Origin: an uncultured Oscillospiraceae bacterium
GTDB lineage: Bacteria; Bacillota; Clostridia; Oscillospirales; Ruminococcaceae
Direction of reading: 5' to 3'
NCBI GenBank assembly: GCA_900556255.1
Contig: USNZ01000011.1
Coordinates: 1 to 13,647 of the forward strand
Length of the DNA: 13,647 nucleotides
Positions within the stretch are counted from its first letter, which is position 1. Every line of letters begins with the position of its first letter. Below, in pieces: positions 6,748 to 13,647 of this stretch. A program made the translations under genes and the position numbers. The notes under the pieces were generated by a model. The model had not been told where the DNA came from and ran no database searches. It worked only from the letters and a program-made list of their open reading frames with translations.

Positions 6748-7543
6748 TGGGCTGCTGCCCCTGCTGCTGTGTGCGGCGGTCGTGCTGGGCAGTCTGGCGC
6801 TGCCGTTTTTCGTGTTTGGCGCGGGGGACAGCGTGTTGCTTAAAGAACCGCATAGCCAGGCGGCAAACGAGGACTTCTCTGCCGAGGGGCGCGCCAACCC
6901 GACCGCCTGCCTGTTGTATACCTGCGACCATGTGCTGAACCTGCATTTGGGCATGGACATCTGGCAGGACGACGGCTGGACACCGATCGACGCGGACGAA
7001 ACCCAACTGGCCCGCGTACAGAATGTTTTGCAAACGCTGTACTCGGCCGGGTTGATGCGCAGCGAAAGCTACGAAAATGCGCTGGCTGCCATGCAGGACA
7101 CAGAGCATTACGGCTGGCGCATTACGACGGCCCCCGGTGGGCTGACGCAGTTTTCACTTTCCGGCACCTATGCGGCACATGAGGAAACCGATGCGGAGGA
7201 CACATACCGCAGCTGCCCGATATACCTGGATATTACGCTGTCCTATGACGATATGCCGCTGTTTTTGAACTATCAAAACCGAGAAGAAAGTTGGGATGAT
7301 GCCGCCGCACAGCAAAATCTGCAAAGCTACTGTGCCGCCCTGGGGCTGGACAGCTTTGCGGATTGGCAAGTGCTGAACTGGCCGCGCAGTGCACAAAGCT
7401 ACGGCGCGGCGGCGTACAGCGAGACGGCGCAGGTCTACCTGGTGGTGAACTACGACGACGGCATTACGTTGTCTGCCGTGAGCATGACCCCGAAAAACTT
7501 TGCCGAGTTTGACCGTGTCTTTTCAAAGGAGGATGGAACGTGA
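6731..7543 (+). CDS. Membrane-anchored extracellular protein of unknown function
   Basis: The 270-residue product starts with a short basic segment and one hydrophobic helix (about 7-30), with no lipobox, so it is either anchored or cleaved after FGA. The outside portion carries Cys60 and Cys65 and two further cysteines (in YRSCPIY and QSYCAAL) that could form disulfides. No domain is recognised. A consensus AAAGGAGG (6717-6724) lies 6 bases before the ATG, inside the kinase's last codons; the gene overlaps the kinase by 17 bases and the following lipoprotein by 4 (GTGA). This tight packing implies the three are made together. By position it may be an accessory sensor or regulator of the kinase, or a conserved companion of this type of lipoprotein; this is inference. 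It is clearly coding, given ribosome sites, overlaps and helix. Confidence 0.85.
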   Translation: MKRKADGLLPLLLCAAVVLGSLALPFFVFGAGDSVLLKEPHSQAANEDFSAEGRANPTACLLYTCDHVLNLHLGMDIWQDDGWTPIDADETQLARVQNVLQTLYSAGLMRSESYENALAAMQDTEHYGWRITTAPGGLTQFSLSGTYAAHEETDAEDTYRSCPIYLDITLSYDDMPLFLNYQNREESWDDAAAQQNLQSYCAALGLDSFADWQVLNWPRSAQSYGAAAYSETAQVYLVVNYDDGITLSAVSMTPKNFAEFDRVFSKEDGT

Positions 7544-8931
7544 AAAAATCTGCTATTGCATGGGTGACGGTGTTGGCGCTTGCCCTGACGTCCTGCGGCA
7601 ATACACCGAGCAAAACGCCTGAAACGGAGCAAAAAACGACGTTGGCTAAACAGCAAACCGAAACGCAACCGCAACAGGCGATCGGAAAAGGGACCGTCTG
7701 TATGCTGGACAAAGGTGACGGAGATACCTACTATCACGCTTTTCAGGATTGGGAAATCGGAAAGGACTCCGCAAGCAACAGCGCGATTGTTTACAGCATA
7801 GATATGAAATCCGGTGAGGCGCACCCTGTCTGCCGGAAAACCGGATGCTCTCACGATACGGACAGCTGTCCGGCATTTTACGGTGCGGCGACAAACGTGG
7901 AGACATTTTCCGATGAAAAGGAGTTGTACGCCGCTGTCTTTCACTATGCAGATGAGCAAAATTATTACACGCTGGAAAAAATCAATGCTGACCGCACAGA
8001 GCGACAGGTCATGCTTGAACTTCCGAATGACATGGGCCTGGTTTCGACTGCGCTTGCACAGGACGAGGAAAATCTGTACTTTATAGCATATCGTGATATG
8101 TACGAGAACGGTATGCAGGGTTTTTTGTATGCTGTGAATAGGAACACTTTTGAGGCTAAGGAAATTTACCGTTGGGACGAACTTTCTCCGCCCGATGAGT
8201 GGGGCGCCCCTGAGATGGTTTACATGGCAGGGGCGGCAGAAAGACAACTGTACTTTATCAGGGAAATGTGGAGTCAATATGGAAAGGCTCAGGTGGTTGT
8301 CGGTGCGTTGGATTTGGAAACAGGTGCTTATACAGAACTTCAATGTTATGAACGTGATGGCGGAACGGTGATTGTGCCGCCTAATGAAGAAAACCGCGGG
8401 TATGCAAGCTTTGCACAAGAATACAGATGGTACTATAATGACCGTGCATGCGCCATTGCCGAGTACAACAGCCAGGAGGGTGCGGTGTCTGTGATTGACC
8501 CCATAACCGGGCAAAAAATGGTATTGGCAACCGGACTGCCAACCACGTGTGAGGGTCGCGTAACCGGCTACTCGGTTGAGGGGTATAGGGACGGCTGGCT
8601 TTTGAATGTGTACGAATTTGCCCGCGATGCAAAGGGAAATGGAACGGGGGAAAACTCCCGACATCAATATTTTTGCAAGGGCGACAAGATGACAGAAATA
8701 AGCCAAGAGTGTTATATTCCGGGCAAAGATATTGAAAAAATAGCGATAGAAAATATCCGCAATGGCAACGTATTGGTGGCCTACGACGGAAAAAGCAGAA
8801 ATGTGCAGACAATAGATGAATCGGGCGCGACGGTGACGCAGAAAGTGAACTGGAGAATATATGGCGTGATACCACTGTCGGAACTTTTGAACGGCAGCGT
8901 GGATTACACCCCGCTTGCCTTCACCCAATAA
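7540..8931 (+). CDS. Lipoprotein C with C-x4-C-x-H-x4-C motif
   Basis: The start is the GTG at 7540, which overlaps the previous stop; AAAGGAGG (7525-7532) sits 7 bases upstream. The 463-residue product has a signal peptide ending in lipobox LTSC (Cys19), a Thr/Gln/Lys-rich linker, and then Cys98, Cys103, His105 and Cys110 in CRKTGCSHDTDSCPAF, spaced exactly as in lipoprotein B. Beta-strand repeats (ENLYFIAYRDMYENG, RQLYFIREMWSQYG) suggest the same propeller-like surface fold. The tail (YGVIPLSELLNGSVDYTPLAF) matches lipoprotein B's. It is the last gene of the unit and is followed immediately by a strong terminator. The middle and later parts are visibly AT-richer than neighbouring genes, which hints at a different history. 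The function is unknown. A surface ligand-binding or metal-binding role is inferred only. Confidence 0.88.
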   Translation: MKKSAIAWVTVLALALTSCGNTPSKTPETEQKTTLAKQQTETQPQQAIGKGTVCMLDKGDGDTYYHAFQDWEIGKDSASNSAIVYSIDMKSGEAHPVCRKTGCSHDTDSCPAFYGAATNVETFSDEKELYAAVFHYADEQNYYTLEKINADRTERQVMLELPNDMGLVSTALAQDEENLYFIAYRDMYENGMQGFLYAVNRNTFEAKEIYRWDELSPPDEWGAPEMVYMAGAAERQLYFIREMWSQYGKAQVVVGALDLETGAYTELQCYERDGGTVIVPPNEENRGYASFAQEYRWYYNDRACAIAEYNSQEGAVSVIDPITGQKMVLATGLPTTCEGRVTGYSVEGYRDGWLLNVYEFARDAKGNGTGENSRHQYFCKGDKMTEISQECYIPGKDIEKIAIENIRNGNVLVAYDGKSRNVQTIDESGATVTQKVNWRIYGVIPLSELLNGSVDYTPLAFTQ

Positions 8932-8973
8932 AAACCGAAAGCAGGGCAGCCGTGGCTGCCCTGCTTTCGGTTT
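8932..8973. terminator. Perfect 20-bp hairpin, bidirectional terminator
   Basis: The arms AAACCGAAAGCAGGGCAGCC (8932-8951) and its exact reverse complement (8954-8973) flank a two-base centre GT. The stem starts directly after lipoprotein C's stop codon and lies 6 bases beyond the patatin-type gene's stop on the opposite strand. It sits between converging genes. Rightward transcripts leave the stem through TTT, with a T-rich run further on (8985-8990). Leftward transcripts leave through TTTTTATT. It can therefore end both units. Confidence 0.9.
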
Positions 8974-8979
8974 GCATCG

Positions 8980-9840
8980 CTATTCTTTTTGTAAAAAGCT
9001 CTTGAATTGCTGCCTGGCGGTGTTGAAATCCCGCAGGCCGAGATCATACAGCTGCTGTTCCACAGCGCGATTCATCGTGTAGGTGCTCATCTTGGGCGGC
9101 GCGCTGGGGGCAAAAATAAATGCTTTGCCGTCCTTTTCCAAATCGTACAGGCGTTTTTGGCCTTTTGCGTACATGATATGGCGCTCGTTCAAGGCCCTGA
9201 CGGTGTTCGGGAATTTGCGGCACATCGTGCTGTAAAACAGCCGCATGCCCTCCGGCTTTTTCACAAAGCCGCGCGGCTTCGATAAAATGGCCACCACCTT
9301 GTCACAGCCGTCCGCCAGTGCGCGCTGCACGGGGATGGCGTCAGAGACACCGCCGTCATAGTAGAAACTGCCGTCGATCTCTATCGGCTTACAGGCAGCA
9401 GGCAGGGCGCAGGACGCCATAATGCAGCGGTAATCGTCCTGATGCAGCGCGTTTTTCGGGAAATAGACCGGTGCGCCGGTGGCGGCATCGGTGACGACTA
9501 TCCAATATTCGGTGGGGTTGGCCATCAGGGCGGGGTAATCCAGCGGGTCTTTGCCGTCGCTGTTGGTCAAATCGGCATAGATATAATGCAGTCCGAACAG
9601 GTTCCCTGTTTTCAGATAGGATTTCAGACCGAAATACGCGGGGTCATGCGTCCAATCGGTGTAAAAGCGCAGGTTGCGTCCGCGCTGCCCGGCCAGATAG
9701 GAGGCTGCATTGGCGGCGCCTGCCGACACGGCAATGGCGTAATCAAAGGAGATATGTTCGTCCAGAAAGGCGTCCAAAACACCTGCGCTGTACGCGCACT
9801 TCATGCCGCCGCCCTCTACGATCAGACCGATCTTGCCCAT
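8980..9840 (-). CDS. Patatin-like phospholipase/acyl hydrolase
   Basis: The 286-residue cytoplasmic protein begins with the patatin oxyanion loop (EGGGMKCAYSAGVL, about 9-22). The nucleophile motif is AVSAG, with Ser39 as probable catalytic serine; the usual first glycine of GxSxG is alanine here. The partner aspartate is Asp162 in DGGVSDAIPVQ, the family's DGG motif. The Ser-Asp dyad is thus present, and it should hydrolyse acyl esters of phospholipids or related lipids; the length matches the short bacterial (RssA/YjjU-like) group. GGGGAGG (9852-9846) sits 5 bases from the ATG, and a good promoter lies upstream. It follows the ABC exporter genes on the same strand but has its own promoter and so may be expressed separately. 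No link to the lipoprotein cluster is evident apart from the shared terminator. Confidence 0.92.
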   Translation of the reverse strand: MGKIGLIVEGGGMKCAYSAGVLDAFLDEHISFDYAIAVSAGAANAASYLAGQRGRNLRFYTDWTHDPAYFGLKSYLKTGNLFGLHYIYADLTNSDGKDPLDYPALMANPTEYWIVVTDAATGAPVYFPKNALHQDDYRCIMASCALPAACKPIEIDGSFYYDGGVSDAIPVQRALADGCDKVVAILSKPRGFVKKPEGMRLFYSTMCRKFPNTVRALNERHIMYAKGQKRLYDLEKDGKAFIFAPSAPPKMSTYTMNRAVEQQLYDLGLRDFNTARQQFKSFLQKE

Positions 9841-9880
9841 ACAAACCTCCCCTTGTGCCCTTTATAGCAGGAATATACCT

Positions 9881-9908
9881 ATTGTAGCAGAGATGGGGTG
9901 GTTTTCAA
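9881..9908 (-). promoter_or_regulatory. Extended -10 promoter for the patatin-type gene
   Basis: On the minus strand TTGAAA (9908-9903) is followed after 16 bases by TACAAT (9886-9881), with TG placed one base before the -10 (TGCTACAAT). This extended -10 form compensates for the slightly short spacer. The start of transcription would fall near 9874, about 35 bases before the gene. No hairpin terminator is visible between the ABC gene's stop (9937) and this promoter. Confidence 0.65.
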
Positions 9909-9936
9909 TGGACGATTGGCAGGTTTTGTACAGGAA

Positions 9937-11757
9937 TTAAGCGGTTACGCCCTCAAACTGGCTGTTGTACAGGTCGGCATAGAACCCGCCTGCGTCAATC
10001 AGTTCGTCGTGGGTGCCCTGCTCGACAATATCTCCGTCGCGCATAACCAAAATCAGGTCGGCATCGCGAATGGTCGACAGGCGGTGTGCAATGACAAAGC
10101 TGGTGCGGCCCTCCATCAGGCGATCCATCGCTGTCTGGATGCGCTGCTCGGTGCGGGTGTCTACGCTGGAGGTGGCTTCGTCCAGAATCAGGATGCGGTT
10201 GTCCGCCAAAATGGTACGGGCAATCGTCAAAAGCTGCTTTTGACCTTGGCTGACGTTGGAGGCTTCCTCGTTCAGTTCCATCTGGTAGCCGCCCGGCAGC
10301 GTGCGGATAAAGTGGTCGGCATTGGCAGCTTTGGCAGCGGCAATGACCTCCTCATCGGTGGCATCTAACCGCCCGTAGCGGATATTTTCCATAATGGTGC
10401 CCTTGAACAGCCAGGTGTCCTGCAAGACCATGCCAAAGCCCTCGCGCAGGGCACTGCGGTCAAAGTCGCGGACGTTGTGACCGTTCAGCGTGATAGCGCC
10501 GGAATTTACATCGTAAAAGCGCATCAGCAGCTTGACTATGGTAGTCTTACCGGCACCTGTGGGGCCGACAATGGCCACCTTTTGACCGGGCTGGATTTGG
10601 CAGCTGAAATCGCGGATGACTGTCTTTTCGGGCGTGTAGCCGAACCGGACATGTTCAAAGGTGACCTGACCGTCAATGCAAGCGGGGTCTGTGCGGCGTG
10701 CAGGGTCAGCGGTCTGGTCTTCTTCTTCCTCGCCCAGGAACTCAAAGACGCGCTCGGCGGCAGCAGCCATGCTTTGCAGCATGTTGGACACCTGCGAAAG
10801 CTGCTGGATGGGCTGGGTGAAGTTTTTGACGTACTGAATAAATGCCTGAATATCACCGATGGTAATGATGCCGCCGGCAGCAAAGATACTGCCCACAATG
10901 GCGACTGCCACATACCCAAGGTTTCCGACAAAGTTCATGATAGGCATCATCATGCCGGACAAAAACTGGGATTTCCACGCAGATTCGTACAGTTTTTCGT
11001 TGGCGGCGTTAAAGTCCGCCAATACGGCAGCCTCGCGGTTGAACGCCTTGATGACGTTGTGCCCGGCGTAGACCTCCTCGACCTGACCGTTGACAACGCC
11101 CAAGGTTGCCTGCTGCGCCTTGAAATATTTCTGGCTGAATTTTACCACAACCAGCACCAACGCCAGCGAGACGGGCAAAATCAGCAGTGCAATCAGCGTC
11201 ATTTTGGGGCTGATGGACAGCATCATAATCAGTACGCCGACCATGGTGGTAATGCTGGTGATCAGCTGGGTAATGCTCTGGTTCAGGCTTTGCCCCAAGG
11301 TGTCCACGTCGTTGGTAATGCGGGAAAGCACCTCGCCCACCGTGCGCTTTTCAAAATAGGAAAGCGGCAGACGGTTGATTTTTTTGCTGATGCGGTCGCG
11401 GAAGTCATAGCAGACCTTTTGCGAAAGCCCGGTCATCAGCCAGCCCTGGATAAAACTGAACGCGGCGCTGAACAGGTACATCCCCAGCAAGAACAGCAGC
11501 ACCTTACCGATGTAGGCAAAGTCGATGCCGCCGGTTCCGCGCAGCTTGGCGATCCAGCCGGTGGCCAGTGCTGTGGTGGCTTTTGCCAGCACCTTGGGGC
11601 CTGCAATGTTAAAAATTGTCGAAAGTATGGCAAATACGCAGGCGATGCCTAAAGAAAACTTATATTTGCCCAAAGCGGAAAGCAGTTGACGCAGCGTGCC
11701 CTTAAAATCCTTGGCGCGCTCCGTCGTCATACGTCCGTGTCCTGCCATATCACGCAT
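9937..11757 (-). CDS. ABC exporter half-transporter, subunit with consensus Walker B
   Basis: The product has about 603-606 residues and a type IV exporter layout: six membrane helices (about residues 30-335) followed by an ATPase domain. Walker A is GPTGAGKTT (about 398-406), Q-loop in VLQDTW, signature NVSQGQKQ (501-508; the usual LSGGQ glycine is Gln), Walker B ILILDEATS with catalytic Glu527, and H-loop His558. With its neighbour it should form a heterodimeric exporter like BmrCD/LmrCD or TM287/288, moving drugs, lipids or peptides outward; the cargo cannot be told. The ATG at 11757 overlaps the upstream gene's stop but touches its AGGAGG (11763-11758). The ATG at 11748 (MAGHGRM) is 9 bases from that site and is the better start, giving 603 residues. 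The overlap or one-base spacing makes co-translation nearly certain. Confidence 0.95.
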   Translation of the reverse strand: MRDMAGHGRMTTERAKDFKGTLRQLLSALGKYKFSLGIACVFAILSTIFNIAGPKVLAKATTALATGWIAKLRGTGGIDFAYIGKVLLFLLGMYLFSAAFSFIQGWLMTGLSQKVCYDFRDRISKKINRLPLSYFEKRTVGEVLSRITNDVDTLGQSLNQSITQLITSITTMVGVLIMMLSISPKMTLIALLILPVSLALVLVVVKFSQKYFKAQQATLGVVNGQVEEVYAGHNVIKAFNREAAVLADFNAANEKLYESAWKSQFLSGMMMPIMNFVGNLGYVAVAIVGSIFAAGGIITIGDIQAFIQYVKNFTQPIQQLSQVSNMLQSMAAAAERVFEFLGEEEEDQTADPARRTDPACIDGQVTFEHVRFGYTPEKTVIRDFSCQIQPGQKVAIVGPTGAGKTTIVKLLMRFYDVNSGAITLNGHNVRDFDRSALREGFGMVLQDTWLFKGTIMENIRYGRLDATDEEVIAAAKAANADHFIRTLPGGYQMELNEEASNVSQGQKQLLTIARTILADNRILILDEATSSVDTRTEQRIQTAMDRLMEGRTSFVIAHRLSTIRDADLILVMRDGDIVEQGTHDELIDAGGFYADLYNSQFEGVTA

Positions 11758-13647
11758 CCTCCTTCTGCAAATTCAGCTCTTTCTGGCTCAGCTGGCTGCG
11801 GGCAATCTCGCGGTATTCGGGGCAGGATTCCAGCAGTTGGGCATGGGTGCCCTTGCCGACAATGCGTCCCTCGTCCAGAACGAGAATCTGGTTGGCATGC
11901 AAGACGGTAGAAATGCGCTGCGCCACAATAATGACGGTGGCGCTGCGGGTCTTGGCCTTCAGCGCGCGGCGCAGGGCAATGTCGGTCTTGTAGTCCAGCG
12001 CCGAGAAACTGTCGTCAAACAGATAAATTTGCGGGTGGCGGGCAATGGCGCGGGCAATCGAAAGACGCTGCTTCTGCCCACCGGACACATTGCTGCCGCC
12101 CTGCGCGATGGGGCTGGCAAATCCCTCCGGCTTGGCGGAGATAAACTCGGTTGCCTGAGCGATCTCGGCAGCCTCACAGGCGTCGGCATCGGTGATGCTG
12201 TCGCCGCCAAATTTCAGGTTGGAGTCGATGGTGCCGCTGAACAAAATGCCCTTTTGCGGCACATAGCCAAGCTGTGCATGCAGCTGCGCCTGGGACATAT
12301 CCCGTACATCTACGCCGTCAATCGTCACACTGCCCTGTGTGGCGTCATAAAAACGGGGAATCAGGTTCAGCAGGGTGGATTTGCCGCAGCCCGTTGAGCC
12401 GATGATGGCAGTGGTCTCACCGGGGTTGGCGGTAAAGCTGATATGTTCCAGCGCGTCCTCGTCCGAGCCGGGATAGCGGAAGCTGACATCGTGGAATTCC
12501 ACCACACCGTGAACGCCGCCCTCTGGCAGGGCCTTGGGGGCATCGGGGTCGCGGATGGTGGCGGGCGTGGAGATGACCTCGTGGATGCGGTCGGCGGCTA
12601 CTCCCGCGCGGGGCAGCATGACGGCAACCATCGACAGCATCAGGAAGGACATAACGATCTGCATCGTGTAGGTGATAAAGGCAATCATCTCGCCCACCTG
12701 CATAGTGCCCAGATCCATCGCTTTACCGCCAAACCAGACGATCAGCAGGCTGGTGCCGTTCATGATCAGGGTCATAAAAGGCATCATGGCAACCATGGTG
12801 CGGTTGGTGAACAGCTGGGTTTTCATCAGGTCGGTGTTGGCCTTGTCAAAGCGCTGCTCCTCAAAAGACTCGCGGCTGAAGGCACGGATGGGCATAATGC
12901 CGGTCAAAATTTCGCGGCTGACAAGGTTCAGACGGTCAACAAGGGTCTGCATCAGCTTGAACTTGGGCATTGCCACGCTCATCAAAAAGATAATCAGCAA
13001 CAGCAGCGCCGCCACTGCCACAAAGATGATCCATTCCAGGCCGGTGTCGCCCTCGGCAACGTGCAGGATACCGCCGATGCCCAAAATGGGGGCGTAGGCC
13101 ACCATACGCAGCAGGATAACGCAGACAAACTGCACCTGCTGAATGTCGTTGGTGGTGCGGGTGATCAGCGATGCAGTGGAGAATTTTTCGATTTCGGCGT
13201 TGGAGTAGCCGACCACGGTGCCAAACACATCGCGCCGCAAGTCGCGCCCGATGGCAGCCGACACGCGCGACGCAATAAAGCCTACCGCAATGGAGACGGC
13301 GACCATCAGCAGTGTCAGAGCCAGCATTCGCCCGCCGGTGTGCAGCAGGTAGGTAAGCTGAACATCATGGGCAATGCCCTGGGCCTCGTATTCCAATTTG
13401 ACCAGCAGAGTGGCTTGCTGGGAAAGATTGTCCGCCATTGAGGTGTCCATCGCGGACAATTCCTCGCTCAGGCGGGCTTGCAGCATCTCACGTGCACCGG
13501 GTACGTTGGCCATGGCGGCCATCTGTGCGGCGGCTGCGTCTAAATCGCTGACAGTGGGGGTTGCGGTCTCGCCGTTTGCGGCCGCGTTTTGGGCGGCAGC
13601 CATATACAGCACGACATCGGGGGTGGCAAACGCGTTTTCCAGTTCCG
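11750..13647 (-). CDS. ABC exporter half-transporter, degenerate-site subunit, N-terminus outside window
   Basis: The frame is open to the window edge (from about 13645), so the first membrane helix and true start lie outside; the in-frame GTG at 13612 is not a believable start. More than 95 residues of Ala/Met/Gln-rich sequence precede the next helix (LALTLLMVAVSIAVGFIASR), so the outside loop between helices 1 and 2 is unusually long. The ATPase domain has Walker A GSTGCGKST, an intact signature NVSGGQKQR, but Walker B YLFDDSFSALD with Asp in place of the catalytic Glu, and an H-loop reading VAQRIST with Gln for His. Those losses mark the non-catalytic site of a heterodimeric exporter, complementing the neighbouring subunit with the altered signature. 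The ribosome site of the next gene (AGGAGG) lies in its last codons. Confidence 0.95.
   Translation of the reverse strand, partial: ELENAFATPDVVLYMAAAQNAAANGETATPTVSDLDAAAAQMAAMANVPGAREMLQARLSEELSAMDTSMADNLSQQATLLVKLEYEAQGIAHDVQLTYLLHTGGRMLALTLLMVAVSIAVGFIASRVSAAIGRDLRRDVFGTVVGYSNAEIEKFSTASLITRTTNDIQQVQFVCVILLRMVAYAPILGIGGILHVAEGDTGLEWIIFVAVAALLLLIIFLMSVAMPKFKLMQTLVDRLNLVSREILTGIMPIRAFSRESFEEQRFDKANTDLMKTQLFTNRTMVAMMPFMTLIMNGTSLLIVWFGGKAMDLGTMQVGEMIAFITYTMQIVMSFLMLSMVAVMLPRAGVAADRIHEVISTPATIRDPDAPKALPEGGVHGVVEFHDVSFRYPGSDEDALEHISFTANPGETTAIIGSTGCGKSTLLNLIPRFYDATQGSVTIDGVDVRDMSQAQLHAQLGYVPQKGILFSGTIDSNLKFGGDSITDADACEAAEIAQATEFISAKPEGFASPIAQGGSNVSGGQKQRLSIARAIARHPQIYLFDDSFSALDYKTDIALRRALKAKTRSATVIIVAQRISTVLHANQILVLDEGRIVGKGTHAQLLESCPEYREIARSQLSQKELNLQKEDA

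Noticed and set aside
5530..6960. A 476-codon open frame on the minus strand opposite the histidine kinase
   Set aside because: The plus strand carries all kinase motifs; long antisense frames are common in GC-rich coding DNA.
7450..8928. A 492-codon open frame on the minus strand opposite lipoprotein C
   Set aside because: It is antisense to a gene with a signal peptide, lipobox, family motif and ribosome site; the frame itself encodes no recognisable domain and has no good start signal.
10477..11652. A 391-codon plus-strand frame rich in His, Gln and Asp
   Set aside because: It is the reverse of the ABC subunit with clear Walker motifs; the unusual composition is an antisense artefact.
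12443..13441. A 332-codon plus-strand frame very rich in His and Gln, resembling a metal-binding protein
   Set aside because: It lies opposite the second ABC subunit, and its His/Gln richness comes from reading hydrophobic helix codons backwards.

Overview
The window looks like the chromosome of a fairly GC-rich Gram-positive Clostridia member, probably Oscillospiraceae/Ruminococcaceae of the Faecalibacterium-Gemmiger-Subdoligranulum kind. This is inferred from strong AGGAGG-type ribosome sites, lipoprotein signal peptides, an OmpR/HisKA two-component pair and a paired LmrA/BmrCD-type ABC exporter. The genus cannot be fixed from sequence alone. No tRNA, rRNA, CRISPR array, insertion sequence or phage gene was seen, and no stretch over about 160 bases lacks a gene.

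Layout. Bases 1-681 (minus) hold most of an alpha/beta hydrolase cut by the window edge. A 160-base divergent region carries a perfect 10+10 inverted repeat and a promoter for an AraC-family regulator (about 840/864-1706, plus). From 1800 to 8931 (plus) lies the centrepiece, a compact cluster: lipoprotein A, an OmpR-family response regulator, lipoprotein B, a possible 25-residue peptide, a membrane histidine kinase, a membrane-anchored extracellular protein, and lipoprotein C. It closes with a perfect 20-bp hairpin that can serve as a terminator in both directions. On the minus strand follow a patatin-like lipase with its own promoter (9840-8980) and two adjacent ABC exporter half-transporters (11757-9937 and 13647-11750, the latter missing its N-terminus).

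How the genes may work together. The three lipoproteins appear to be divergent paralogues: all have a lipobox, B and C share an identically spaced C-x4-C-x-H-x4-C motif, and all three share a similar C-terminal tail. They surround a complete two-component system. Immediately upstream of lipoprotein B, and in front of a TATACT -10 element, lie three 11-bp-phased repeats (TGTAACA, TGTGACA, GGAAACA) resembling an OmpR/PhoB-type response-regulator site. The simplest model is that the regulator controls the lipoprotein B-kinase-anchored protein-lipoprotein C unit, and that the lipoproteins are surface sensors, ligand binders or outputs of the kinase. The stimulus is unknown. The ABC pair has textbook heterodimer asymmetry: one subunit has degenerate Walker B and H-loop residues, and the other has a degenerate signature motif.
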